Origin: Acuticoccus sp965213555
Lineage (GTDB): Bacteria > Pseudomonadota > Alphaproteobacteria > Rhizobiales > Amorphaceae
Assembly: GCF_965213555.1 (NCBI RefSeq)
Contig: NZ_OZ243890.1
Span: 1,736,001 to 1,800,000, forward strand
DNA: 64,000 nucleotides
Direction: 5' to 3'
A program made the translations under genes and the position numbers. The notes beneath the pieces were generated by a model. The model saw only the letters and a list, made by a program, of their open reading frames with translations, was not told where the DNA came from and ran no database searches. This document shows, piece by piece, positions 28,175-37,221 of the stretch. Every line of letters starts with the position of its first letter. The first letter of the stretch is position 1.

Positions 28175-28346
28175 GTCGCCGCCGTGCATGCGCCTTGTTG
28201 CCTGATCGCCACAGCGTGGGTTGCCGGCATGACGGCTCTTTCGTCGGCGTCGTCGATCCGTTAAGCCTCCGGCAAGCGTTGCGTCGTACCTCGTGGCTCA
28301 TGCGTCGCGTCCGGCGTACCCTGATGTGTCTGACAGGGGGCGGCTG

Positions 28347-30140
28347 TTGAAGATCATCCTCGCCACCACCTCCGCCGCCCGGGATGTGCCGTGCGCGACC
28401 GTCCCGCGCGAGCGCGCCGGACCCTTGCGCTCAGGCAGGCCGAGGCTCCGCGATCGACGGACTGCCGGGCTCGCGCTGCGCCTGATGGCCGGCCTGAGCG
28501 GGCGCCGGGTGCCCCGCGGGGTGCGGTGCCTCGCGGTGGCGTTGCTGTTGGTGTCGCTGGTCCTGCCGGCGGCACCCGCAATGGCCGCCTCGCGCACGCT
28601 TGAGCTCTACTTCACGCACACTCGGGAGAGCATCAAGATCGTCTACAAGCGCAACGGCAGCTACGTCGGCTCGGCGTTGCGCGACCTCAACCGCTTCCTG
28701 CGCGACTGGCGGCGCAACGAGGCGACCAAGATGGACCCCGAGCTGTTCGACCTGTTGTGGGAGATGCAGCAGGAGTTCGGCGGCACCATCCACGTGGTCT
28801 CGGCGTACCGCTCGCCCGCGACCAACTCCATGCTCCGCAGCCGCTCGCGCGGGGTGGCGAAGAACTCCCACCACATGGCCGGTCGGGCCGTCGACTTCTT
28901 CATCAAGGGCGCCAACATCGCCAAGCTGCGCGCCGCGGGCATGAAGCGGCAGGTTGGCGGCGTCGGCTACTACCCGCGCTCCAACAGCCCGTTCGTCCAC
29001 ATGGACACCGGGCACGTGCGGGCGTGGCCACGCATGCCGCGGAGCGAGCTGGCTCGGCTGTTCCCGGACGGCAAGACGCTGCACCTGCCGGCGGACGGCA
29101 AGCCGCTCAAGGGCTACGCCGAGGCGCAGCGCCTGGAGCGCGACGGCAAGCTTGCGAGTCTCGACGGGAGCTCACGCGGCGGGGGGCTGCTCGCCTTCGT
29201 GGGGCTCGGTCGCGGCGGCGGGGACGCGGAGCCAGCGACGGCGCCGCGACGCGCCGAGCCGGCTCGCGATCCGCCCATCGCGGTGCGGACCGCCTCCCTG
29301 GGTTCCCAGGCGCAGCGCACCGCGCCGCAGCCCTCGGCGCAAGCGCGCCAGCCCACGAGCGACGACGACGGCGAGGAGCGGCGCGGGTTGTTCCGCCAGC
29401 TGCCGTCGGTCTCGCTCGGCGGACTGATCGGCCGCACGCGTCGCGCGGATGCTCCGGCTCCCCCAGAACCTGCGGAGGTGCAGCCCGTGGCGCTGCCCAG
29501 CGCTCCCCTCACCTCGGTGGCGGCGGAAGCTCCCGCAGTGGCGTCGGAGCCGGCTGCCCCTCCGCCGACGCCTCGCGCGTCCCCGGCGGGGCGGTCGCAG
29601 GAGGATGCCCCTGCGGCGCCGGTCGTCGTGGCGGCGCTGCCGCCGCACCGCCCGCTGCGGCCGAGCGGGACGGAGGTGGTCCCCGCCCCGGGCGCCCTCG
29701 CCTACGCCCGCGAGGACGTCCTCCCAGGGGACACCTCACCGCAGTCCGACACGGCTGCGCTGATCCCCAGCGCGCCGCTCGGCGAGCCCTTCGCTTCGAT
29801 CGGCGAGCCTCTGGCGCCCATGGGCGAGCCCCTTGCGCCGGTCGCGGCGTCCTCGGCGGAGACGGTGCCGAGCGCGCTCACGGCGCCGGTGGTCGAGGCG
29901 ATGATGAGACCGGTGACCGGTGCGAGCCCGGCCCTGCTGGCCAACCCCGCGGACGTCTCGTCGGACGGCTTCGCCACCCTCGTCGCGCCCGACCGATCGG
30001 CCGCCATGGATGAGGGCGTGCTGCTCGTCTTGGGCTTCCTCGGCTCCGGCAAGCCCATCCAGACCGGCCGCAACGACTGGCTCCGGACGGACCGCTTCGT
30101 CGGCACACGGATCACGGTATTCGCAAGCCCGAGGACCTGA
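28347..30140 (+). CDS. DUF882 (M15-like peptidase) protein with long Pro/Ala-rich tail
   Basis: An exported protein with a hydrophobic signal (PRGVRCLAVALLLVSLVLPA region). The DUF882 domain (LELYFTHTRESIKIVYKRNG through FVHMDTGHVRAWPRM) has the SAYRSPATNS, NSHHMAGRAVDFF and HMDTGHVR motifs of M15 D-Ala-D-Ala-type peptidases, with plausible zinc ligands. After it comes a roughly 300-residue low-complexity Pro/Ala tail with GEPLAPMGEPLAPV repeats, then a short folded-looking end. The start is uncertain. TTG 28347 has AGGGGG 6 nt upstream, while the first ATG (28485) lacks a ribosome-binding site but begins closer to the signal. A role in peptidoglycan trimming is inferred. Confidence 0.82.
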   Translation: MKIILATTSAARDVPCATVPRERAGPLRSGRPRLRDRRTAGLALRLMAGLSGRRVPRGVRCLAVALLLVSLVLPAAPAMAASRTLELYFTHTRESIKIVYKRNGSYVGSALRDLNRFLRDWRRNEATKMDPELFDLLWEMQQEFGGTIHVVSAYRSPATNSMLRSRSRGVAKNSHHMAGRAVDFFIKGANIAKLRAAGMKRQVGGVGYYPRSNSPFVHMDTGHVRAWPRMPRSELARLFPDGKTLHLPADGKPLKGYAEAQRLERDGKLASLDGSSRGGGLLAFVGLGRGGGDAEPATAPRRAEPARDPPIAVRTASLGSQAQRTAPQPSAQARQPTSDDDGEERRGLFRQLPSVSLGGLIGRTRRADAPAPPEPAEVQPVALPSAPLTSVAAEAPAVASEPAAPPPTPRASPAGRSQEDAPAAPVVVAALPPHRPLRPSGTEVVPAPGALAYAREDVLPGDTSPQSDTAALIPSAPLGEPFASIGEPLAPMGEPLAPVAASSAETVPSALTAPVVEAMMRPVTGASPALLANPADVSSDGFATLVAPDRSAAMDEGVLLVLGFLGSGKPIQTGRNDWLRTDRFVGTRITVFASPRT

Positions 30141-30346
30141 CCGCTCGTCAGCACCATGCTCCGTGGGACACGGCGGTTCTCGACCTCCGAGACGGGGACC
30201 AGCGGCGCCCCGGCTCGCACGGGCAAGCCGGCTTCTCCGGGGACGCGTCGTTGCTGGAGGTTCCAGCGTCGCGCTCCTTTGAAGTTGGGACGACGAGTGC
30301 GGCGGGCGTGCGGTGGACCACCTGCCCGCTGCACCGCGGTGTGGCT

Positions 30347-30622
30347 TCAGGCCGCCTCGGCGGTCGCCTCCTCGCCCGTGAAGCGCATGCCGAGCGCCTG
30401 CAGGTAGAGGTCGAGCACCGCCTCCTGCTCCTGGCGCTCGCTCGGCTCCTGCTTGCGCAGGCGCACGATCTGGCGAAGCACCTTGGTGTCGAAGCCGTTG
30501 CCCTTGGCCTCGGCGTAGACGTCGCGGATGTCGTCCGCGATCCCCTGCTTCTCCTCCTCCAGCCGCTCGATCCGCTCCACGATCGCTCGCAGCTGATCGC
30601 CCGCGACACCACCGTTCACCAT
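30347..30622 (-). CDS. gapR: GapR (DUF2312) nucleoid-associated protein
   Basis: A 91-residue DNA-binding protein. GapR of Caulobacter clamps overtwisted DNA, stimulates topoisomerases and is needed for normal replication and cell-cycle progression. The sequence has the family core LRAIVERIERLEEEKQGIAD, DIRDVYAEAKGNGFDTKVLRQIVRLRKQ and the ending AVLDLYLQALGM. ATG 30622 is preceded by GGAG 8 nt upstream. An in-frame ATG at 30643 is less likely. It is transcribed away from DUF1036-pyk, a neighbourhood often seen in Hyphomicrobiales. Confidence 0.94.
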   Translation of the reverse strand: MVNGGVAGDQLRAIVERIERLEEEKQGIADDIRDVYAEAKGNGFDTKVLRQIVRLRKQEPSERQEQEAVLDLYLQALGMRFTGEEATAEAA

Positions 30623-31267
30623 GGGATATCTCCGTCGTTGCACCGTGCGAGTGTCATGCGGCTGGCAGCCGGATCAACGCCCACCCCGGTGCTCGTCCCC
30701 GATGTTTGGGCTGAAGCGAGCAGCATGGTCGCCATCGCCTTGTCCCATTGGAGCCAAAGCGATCGTTCCTCGGGCCGAGCGCGCGTGCTCATCGCTGCCG
30801 TCGGCTCACGTTGCAAAAATGGGACAACGCGCCTGCAAGGCAGTGCCGACGCCATTGGGCACGATATTGATATAAACCAGGCGCAAATGTGGTGAGGCCG
30901 CGCGGGGTTTGATGAGCCCTCCGCGCCGTCCGCCGGCTTATCATTATGTTCATGTTCCCGTGCTGTGATCGCAAGCAGCGGAGGTGACCCGTCGATGCCC
31001 AAGTCAAGTGTCCGTTAAGAGGGCGTCAATCATGACAGCACGTAGGCAGGGAGATATCAGCTTCGCGAAAGCCTCTTCGTGCATTGATCCCTCGCATCGT
31101 CGCGTACTGTTGTCTCACACCTCGATGGGGCGCGGAGGGCGTACCGTGGTGATGCTGTTGGCGCTCCGCACCCGCGATTGACAACGGACGAGCAAGCTCG
31201 CATGAACGCCGCGGTTGGCGCCGCGAACACGTTTATGACGAACGAACAATAGGACGGCTCGCTGCAA
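30623..31267. other. 645-bp intergenic region between gapR and the DUF1036 gene
   Basis: No convincing coding frame, RNA gene or mobile remnant is visible. Base composition is clearly lower in G+C than the surroundings, with AT-rich patches at 30810-30895 (including GATATTGATATAAACC) and 30930-30960. A TTGACA hexamer at 31178-31183 has only a poor -10 (CATGAA) after 17 bp. The stretch probably holds the divergent promoters of gapR and DUF1036-pyk. Confidence 0.5.
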
Positions 31268-31723
31268 ATGTTCCGAATCCCCTGCTGCGTAATGACAGGC
31301 TTAACTCCCGTGCTCCTCGCCGCTGTAGCGTTGTCGACAAGCTCGACCGAAGCCTCGGCGGAACTTCGACTGTGCAACAAGACGCCGGTGCAGGTGGGGA
31401 TCGCGATCGGGTACCGGAACAACGAGGAATGGGTCAGCGAGGGCTGGTGGAACCTCGACGCAGAGAGCTGCCAGGTCGTCGTCGATGGTCCCCTCCCGTC
31501 GAGGTACTACTACCTCTATGCGTTGGACTATGAGGAGGGTGGCGCGTGGGGCGGCACCGCGCTCATGTGCACGTCCGACAAGGAGTTCACCATCGCAGGC
31601 ACCAACGACTGCGTCGCTCGCGGCTACGAGCGGCGCGGCTTCGTCGAGGTGGACACCGGCGACCGTCTGTCCTGGACGGTCCAGCTCACCGAGCGCCCCA
31701 AGGTGGGCATCGGCGGGCGATGA
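31268..31723 (+). CDS. DUF1036 secreted protein
   Basis: A 151-residue protein with a signal peptide (about 1-31, ending TEASA). It has one DUF1036 domain: LRLCNKTPVQVGIAIGYRNN, EGWWNLDAESCQVV, YYYLYALDY and a C-terminal GFVEVDTGD. Cysteines at CNK, SCQ, LMC and DCV could form disulfides. DUF1036 is a small all-beta domain found near pyk in many alphaproteobacteria, and its function is unknown. Its stop overlaps the pyk start (ATGA), so the two are translationally coupled. The start may instead be the ATG at 31292. Confidence 0.85.
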   Translation: MFRIPCCVMTGLTPVLLAAVALSTSSTEASAELRLCNKTPVQVGIAIGYRNNEEWVSEGWWNLDAESCQVVVDGPLPSRYYYLYALDYEEGGAWGGTALMCTSDKEFTIAGTNDCVARGYERRGFVEVDTGDRLSWTVQLTERPKVGIGGR

Positions 31724-33150
31724 TTCGAGCGCGGCGCGTCCGCGTCGTCGCAACGCTCGGTCCGGCCTCCAGCCAGCAGGACCAGATCCTTGAACTCCAC
31801 CGCGCCGGAGCGGACGTCTTCCGGATCAACATGAGCCATGCCGACCATCGGCTCATGCGCTCCCTCGTCTTGCGCATCCGCGCGGTCGAGGACGTGGTGG
31901 GCTCCCCCGTCACCATCCTCGCGGACCTCCAAGGGCCGAAGCTGCGTGTGGGCACCTTCGGCGAGGGCCCGGTCACGCTGGCAAACGGCGCCGCGTTCAC
32001 GCTTGACGCCGACCCACGGTCCGGCGACGCGAGCCGCGTCCACCTCCCGCACCCGCAGATCCTGCGAGCGTTGCAGGAGGGGGATCGGCTGCTCATCGAC
32101 GACGGCAAGGTGCTGCTGCGCGTGCGTGAGGCCTCGCCCAAGGCGGCGCGGACCGAGGTTGTGCAGGGCGGCGAGGTGTCCGACCGCAAGGGGGTGAGCT
32201 GCCCAGATACCTTGATTGACGTCGGCGCGATGACCGAGAAGGACCGCAGCGACCTCGACGCCTGCCTCGATGCCGGCTGCGACTGGATCGCGCTGTCCTT
32301 CATTCAACGTCCGGAGGACCTCGCCGAGGCGCGCAAGGTGGCACGGGGGCGGGCCGGCATCCTCGCCAAGATCGAGAAGCCGCAGGCCATCGAGCGCCTC
32401 GACGACATCATCGACCTCGCCGATGCGGTGATGGTCGCGCGTGGCGACCTTGGCGTCGAGGCGCCGCTCGAGGCCGTGCCGGGGCTGCAGAAGCGCATCA
32501 CCCGCGAGGCGCGGCGGGCCGGCAAGCCCGTCGTCGTGGCCACGCAGATGCTGGAGAGCATGATCTCCTCGCCGGTGCCCACCCGCGCCGAGGTGTCAGA
32601 CGTTGCGACCGCGGTGTTCGAGGGCGCCGACGCCGTCATGCTGTCGGCGGAGTCGGCGGCGGGGCGCTACCCGGCCGAGGCCGTGACGATGATGGACCGG
32701 GTCGCCCGCCGCGTGGAGGAGGACCCGAACTACCGCGCCATCGCGCTTGCCCAGCGCGTCGCGCCCGACGCCACGGGATCGGACGCGCTCGCCGCTGCCG
32801 CGCGGCAGATCGCCGAAACCCTCGGGGTCGGCGTCATCGCCTGCTACACGACCTCCGGCTCGACGGTCCAGCGCATGTCGCGCGAGCGACCGTTCTCGCA
32901 GATCCTCGCGCTGTGCTCGCGGGTCGACACCGCCCGCCGCCTCGGGATCGCCTGGGGTGTCTTCTGCGTGGTCGTCCCACCGTGCGCGGACGTCGATGAG
33001 TTCATCGCACGCGCTGGCGCCGAGGTGGTCGACCACGGACTGGGCCGCACGGGCGACCGCCTCCTTGCCGTCGCCGGCGTGCCGCTCGACATCGCCGGCG
33101 TGACCAACCTCCTCCAGCTCGCCTTCGTCCGCTCCACCGACGAACGGTGA
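31720..33150 (+). CDS. pyk: Pyruvate kinase
   Basis: Final ATP-forming step of glycolysis: phosphoenolpyruvate and ADP to pyruvate and ATP. It has 476 residues: barrel start RRVRVVATLGPASS, RINMSHAD, LADLQGPKLRVG, the lid domain at about 70-165, the catalytic lysine in ILAKIEKPQA and the signature VMVARGDLGVE. Metal and PEP-loop segments are ATQMLESMI and MLSAESAAGRYP. The regulatory C-domain ends VVDHGLGRTGDRLLAVAGVP and onward to FVRSTDER. ATG 31720 overlaps the DUF1036 stop. Its last 130 bp are the source of the tandem array immediately downstream. Confidence 0.96.
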   Translation: MIRARRVRVVATLGPASSQQDQILELHRAGADVFRINMSHADHRLMRSLVLRIRAVEDVVGSPVTILADLQGPKLRVGTFGEGPVTLANGAAFTLDADPRSGDASRVHLPHPQILRALQEGDRLLIDDGKVLLRVREASPKAARTEVVQGGEVSDRKGVSCPDTLIDVGAMTEKDRSDLDACLDAGCDWIALSFIQRPEDLAEARKVARGRAGILAKIEKPQAIERLDDIIDLADAVMVARGDLGVEAPLEAVPGLQKRITREARRAGKPVVVATQMLESMISSPVPTRAEVSDVATAVFEGADAVMLSAESAAGRYPAEAVTMMDRVARRVEEDPNYRAIALAQRVAPDATGSDALAAAARQIAETLGVGVIACYTTSGSTVQRMSRERPFSQILALCSRVDTARRLGIAWGVFCVVVPPCADVDEFIARAGAEVVDHGLGRTGDRLLAVAGVPLDIAGVTNLLQLAFVRSTDER

Positions 33151-34050
33151 GGCGGCGGGGACGGCCGCCTCACCTGCGCCGGGGCGGTCGACCACGGATT
33201 GGGCCGCACGGGCGACCGCCCCCTCGCCGTCGCCGGCGTGACCAACCTCCTCCAGCTCGCCTTCGTCCGCTCCACCGACGAACGTTGAGACGGCGGGGAC
33301 GGCCGCCTCACCTGCGCCGAGGCGGTCGACCACGGACCGGGCCGCACGGGCGACCCGCCCCCTCGCCATCGAGCTCGCCTTCGTCCGCTCCACCGACGAA
33401 CGGTGAGACGGCGGGGACGGCCGCCTCGCCTGCGCCGGGGCGGTCGACCACGGATTGGGCCGCACGGGCGACCGCCCCCTCGCCGTCGCCGGCGTGACCA
33501 CCCTCCTCCAGCTCGCCTTCGTCCGCTCCACCGACGAACGGTGAGACGGCGGGGACGGCCGCCTCACCTGCGCCGAGGCGGTCGACCACGGACCGGGCCG
33601 CACGGGCGACCGCCCCCTCGCCGTCGCCGGCGTGACCAACCTCCTCCAGCTCGCCTTCGTCCGCTCCACCGACGAACGGTGAGACGGCGGGGACGGCCGC
33701 CTCACCTGCGCCGAGGCGGTCGACCACGGACCGGGCCGCACGGGCGACCGCCCCCTCGCCGTCGCCGGCGTGACCAACCTCCCCCAGCTCGCCTTCGTCC
33801 GCTCCACCGACGAACGGCCGCACGGGCGACGGCAGGGACGGCCTTCGCCTCGACGAACTGCGACCGAGGCGGTCGACCGCGGACCGGGCCGCACGCGCGA
33901 CCGCCCCCTCGCCGGCGCCGGCGTGCCACTCGACATCGCCGGCATGACCAACCTCCTAAGGCTCGTCTCCACCGACGAACGGTCGTCCGCGGTCGACCAC
34001 GGACCGGGCCCACCGACGAACGGTGAGGCGGCGGGGACGGCCGCCTCGCC
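33151..34050. repeat. Degenerate tandem array derived from the 3' end of pyk
   Basis: Directly after the pyk stop, the last part of the gene plus its hairpin is repeated. Units end, with the copied stop, at 33288, 33406, 33544 and 33682. Then come a unit without stop ending at about 33817, a diverged longer unit to about 33981 and short remnants to 34026 and 34050. Full units are 138 bp (46 codons), and the second is 118 bp. Each holds a GGTCGACCACGGA block, a CACGGGCGACCGCCCCCTCG block, the CTCGCCTTCGTCCGCTCC end and an inverted repeat around the stop (GAGGCGGC, loop, GCCGCCTC at the pyk stop itself). Complete units lack 21 bp present in pyk and in the distal unit. No gene function is claimed. 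Confidence 0.92.
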
Positions 34051-34151
34051 AGCGCAACAACGCAGCGCCACATGAGCGCCCGCTTCGGAAGTAAAGTGGT
34101 TGTAGGATGTTGATAACTCAACCAAAAAGTGATTAGGGTCGACCGTTCATC

Positions 34152-36188
34152 GTGAGGGCACGTCGTCCCATGGCCGATCGCGCAGTGTGGCAGGACGACG
34201 GTGTCCCCGTGCGCGTGGCCAGCAGGCTGGCCAGAACGCACGCAGAATCCATCCTCAGGGTGGCGTCGCGGCCGCCGATGACGCCGCGGCAGGCATGCGT
34301 CGCGTTCGGCCTGCGGAACCGGCGCGCCGGCATGACGATGGGCCGCCGACCCGACGAAGCCCTCGCCGAGCTCCTCCGCAGGGCCACGCCGGACGACTGC
34401 CTCGACGCCGCCTTCGCGCTGCATGATGGCGGCTCCGGGCGGCTCGTCGAAGTCGCCCATGGTCGCTGCGCCGCGCCGCGGCCGTTCAGCGACGTCGACT
34501 ACTACGCCGGCATCGCCCGCTGGCTGGGCTGCGGCTTCGATCGCGGCGATGTCCTGAGGCGCACCGTCGGAGACGACCCCACGGTGCTCCTCGCCGATGA
34601 CGGCGTCGTCCTACGCGCCTGCGTGGGCGGCACTCAACGCTACTCGGTGGTTCCGTCCAGCGGCTGGCTGCCCAAGCTCGCGAGCCTTCTGGCCCGTCGG
34701 CCCGACATCGCAGCACAGCTCGTCGTCGTTCCCCCTCAAGCGCTCGCCGCGGCGGTCCCCTTGGATGGGCCGAGGATCAACATCGGGCGCCTTGAGCCGC
34801 TGCATGGGGTGCCTGCGCACGCGCTTGCCGAACGCGTCATCACCCGCGGCCAGGGTGCCATCGGGCTCGTCGGGCTCGCCGCCGTCGCAACGGCCGCGGC
34901 GCACGCGCCTGCCATCGCGCTCAACGGCGGCATCCTCACGATGACCGGCGTCCTACTCGCGTACGCGTCGACGCGCGCGCTCGCCCTCGCCGCGACCGAC
35001 ACGCCGGGCGCGCTGCGCCCGCGGCTCAACTCGGGCGCGTTGCCGGACTACTCCGTCCTCGTCCCGCTCTACCGCGAGGACCGGGGGCTCGCTCACCTGG
35101 TCCAGGCCCTGCGGCGGCTCGACTACCCGCACGAGAAGCTCGACGTCCAGTTCCTCGTGGAGGCGGACGACACCCTCACCCAGCACGCCGTGCTGCGCGA
35201 GACGGCGGGGCTCAACTGCCGCATGACCATCGTGCCGGGCGGTCGACCGCGCACCAAGCCTCGCGCGCTCAACGTCGGCCTGCGTCAGGCCCGCGGCGAG
35301 TACGTCACCATCTACGACGCAGAGGACCGACCGGACCCGCTGCAGTTGCGCATCGCCGCGGAGGTGTTCGCGGCATCCCCGCCCGACCTGGCTGCGCTGC
35401 AGGCGCGCCTCACCATCGACCACGTGTCCGACAACTGGCTGACCAGGATGTTCGCCATCGAGTACGCCTGCCTGTTCGACCACGTGATGCCGATGGTGGG
35501 TGCGCACGGCCGCCTCCTCCTCCTCGGCGGCACGTCGAACCACTTCCGGACCGATGCGCTGGTGCGGGTGGGGGGCTGGGATCCCTACAACGTCACCGAG
35601 GACGCCGACCTCGCGATCCGCATGCGCCGGTTCGGCTACCGCACCGCCATGATCCCGTCGCACACCTTCGAGGAGGCGCCGGTCACCATCGGCGCATGGC
35701 TCAAGCAGCGCTCGCGCTGGTTCAAGGGCTTCATGCAGACCTGGCTCGTGCACAACCGGGCGCCACGGACGCTGGTGCGCGAGGTCGGCCTCGCCGATGC
35801 GGTCGTGCTCCACCTGTTCCTCTTGGGGGCACTCGCGGCAGCGCTCGCGCACTGCGCGTTCGTCCTCCAGCTCGCGCTCCTTGCATCGGGACAGGCCAAC
35901 CTCCTGTTCGGGCCGTCCGCCTGGGTCGGTGGGCTCCAGACGCTCGCCGTCACCTTGGGTTACACGGCAAGCTTCGCGCTGGGCGCCATCAGCATCCGGC
36001 ACCGTCGCGGCATCGCGATCAGCCCATGGGCGGTGCTGTGGTTCCCGGTCTACTGGCTCCTCATGGGGGCCGCCGTCCTCATCGCGCTGCACGACCTCGT
36101 GCGCAGCCCCCATCACTGGCGCAAGACCACCCATGGCGTGGCGCGCCGCCCGCGACGGCCCCGCTTCGGACGCACGCGACGAGCTTAG
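34152..36188 (+). CDS. GT2-family membrane glycosyltransferase (processive synthase-like)
   Basis: A 678-residue protein with an N-terminal regulatory-looking region (about 60-215), two helices at about 237-280 and a GT2 catalytic domain (about 295-540). At least three C-terminal helices follow. Catalytic motifs are in order: PDYSVLVPLYRED, the metal-binding YDAEDRPDP, TEDADLAIRM and QRSRWFKGFMQTW. The Q-x-x-R-W type motif is that of processive beta-glycan synthases such as cellulose, hyaluronan and poly-GlcNAc synthases. No PilZ domain or partner gene is adjacent. The start is uncertain (GTG 34152, ATG 34170 or later). It follows the repeat array after an AT-rich 70-bp stretch. Confidence 0.87.
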   Translation: MRARRPMADRAVWQDDGVPVRVASRLARTHAESILRVASRPPMTPRQACVAFGLRNRRAGMTMGRRPDEALAELLRRATPDDCLDAAFALHDGGSGRLVEVAHGRCAAPRPFSDVDYYAGIARWLGCGFDRGDVLRRTVGDDPTVLLADDGVVLRACVGGTQRYSVVPSSGWLPKLASLLARRPDIAAQLVVVPPQALAAAVPLDGPRINIGRLEPLHGVPAHALAERVITRGQGAIGLVGLAAVATAAAHAPAIALNGGILTMTGVLLAYASTRALALAATDTPGALRPRLNSGALPDYSVLVPLYREDRGLAHLVQALRRLDYPHEKLDVQFLVEADDTLTQHAVLRETAGLNCRMTIVPGGRPRTKPRALNVGLRQARGEYVTIYDAEDRPDPLQLRIAAEVFAASPPDLAALQARLTIDHVSDNWLTRMFAIEYACLFDHVMPMVGAHGRLLLLGGTSNHFRTDALVRVGGWDPYNVTEDADLAIRMRRFGYRTAMIPSHTFEEAPVTIGAWLKQRSRWFKGFMQTWLVHNRAPRTLVREVGLADAVVLHLFLLGALAAALAHCAFVLQLALLASGQANLLFGPSAWVGGLQTLAVTLGYTASFALGAISIRHRRGIAISPWAVLWFPVYWLLMGAAVLIALHDLVRSPHHWRKTTHGVARRPRRPRFGRTRRA

Positions 36189-36237
36189 GCACGATCCCCG
36201 TGCCCGTAACGCGCAACGCCGAGGGCGGCGTCGACCG

Positions 36238-37221
36238 TCAAAGGCCTTCCGACGCTGCGGGCCAGACGCCGCTGACGAGGTTGCGGGTCGCGAGGACCGT
36301 GGGGTCGATCTCTCGAAGGACCCGCTCGGCGGGCGAGCCCGTCGCCTCGACGATGGCCCGGCGACGCGCCGCAGCGGTCGCGGCGTCCGTCCACTCGAAC
36401 CGGACGGTGTCTCCCGGACGGCGTTGCGCAAGCCGCGGGCGATCGACCGCGGCAAGGACGGCGAGCTTGGGGTAGCCCCCGGTGGGCTGACGGTCCGCCA
36501 TCAGCACGATGGGCAGCCCGTTGCCCGGCACCTGCACCGCGCCCTCGACGACGCCGTCCGAGACGATGTCGTGCCGCCTCGCCGACAGGCCCGGGCCGTC
36601 GAGCCGGTAGCCCATGCGGTCGACCTGATCGGTGATCCGCCATGCTGCCTCGACGAAGCGGTCGCGGGAGGCTGCATCGAACATGTGGTGCTGCGGTCCG
36701 GGGAGCACGCCGACCGGCCCGTCGTCGTCGTAGGGGTCGGCGAACAACGCCGGCGAGGCGTCGGCTCCCGAGTCGCAGGGGAACCAGGCGGACAGGTCGC
36801 GTGCGCCGAGCCCGGTGCGCACGTTGGTGGCGTAGGAGCCAAGGAGCGGCGCCCCGAGGTCGATGCCTGCGACGGCGACGTACGCCCACATCCCATGGCG
36901 GCCCGGGACGATGGCGAGCTCGGCACCGTCCGGGATCGTGAGGCGCACCGGAGCGGCGAACCGGACCTCGCCCACGCGCACCTCGAAGCCCGGCCCTGCG
37001 ACGGCGACCGCGACGGGCCCTTCGGCGAGGAAGCGGGCGCCGGCTAGACCCACCTCGAACGCGCCCGGCGGCGCGCCCGCGAGCGCCGTCGCCAGCCGGA
37101 AGCGCACCCAGTCCATGGGCCCCGACTGCGAGACGCCGTAGCGCATCGCCCCCCGTCGGCCGGCGTCCTGCACGCTCGTCAGGGGGTTCGCCTCCACGAG
37201 GCGGATGCGAGCCCCGCTCAT
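36238..37221 (-). CDS. pxpC: 5-oxoprolinase subunit C (biotin-dependent carboxyltransferase family)
   Basis: A 327-residue protein of the allophanate-hydrolase-subunit-2 family, which with PxpA and PxpB forms bacterial ATP-dependent 5-oxoprolinase (5-oxoproline to glutamate). Family motifs are NPLTSVQDAGRRGAMRYGVSQSGPMDWVRFR, GMWAYVAVAGIDLGAPLLGSYAT and GLPIVLMADRQPTGGYPKLAVLA. Its start overlaps the pxpB stop by 4 bp. It is the last gene of the TRAP-pxpA-pxpB-pxpC operon and converges with the GT2 gene across 49 bp. Confidence 0.92.
   Translation of the reverse strand: MSGARIRLVEANPLTSVQDAGRRGAMRYGVSQSGPMDWVRFRLATALAGAPPGAFEVGLAGARFLAEGPVAVAVAGPGFEVRVGEVRFAAPVRLTIPDGAELAIVPGRHGMWAYVAVAGIDLGAPLLGSYATNVRTGLGARDLSAWFPCDSGADASPALFADPYDDDGPVGVLPGPQHHMFDAASRDRFVEAAWRITDQVDRMGYRLDGPGLSARRHDIVSDGVVEGAVQVPGNGLPIVLMADRQPTGGYPKLAVLAAVDRPRLAQRRPGDTVRFEWTDAATAAARRRAIVEATGSPAERVLREIDPTVLATRNLVSGVWPAASEGL

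Noticed and set aside
30616..31002. Possible 128-codon gene between gapR and DUF1036
   Set aside because: Composition is not protein-like, it overlaps the gapR start region, and it has no motif or ribosome-binding site.
33151..34050. CRISPR array
   Set aside because: The repeats are contiguous 138-bp units without spacers and derive from pyk. No cas genes are present.
32596..34125. Minus-strand frame with 46-residue repeats across the pyk array
   Set aside because: The periodicity follows from the 138-bp DNA unit. No start signal or family is seen, and several other frames are open for the same reason.
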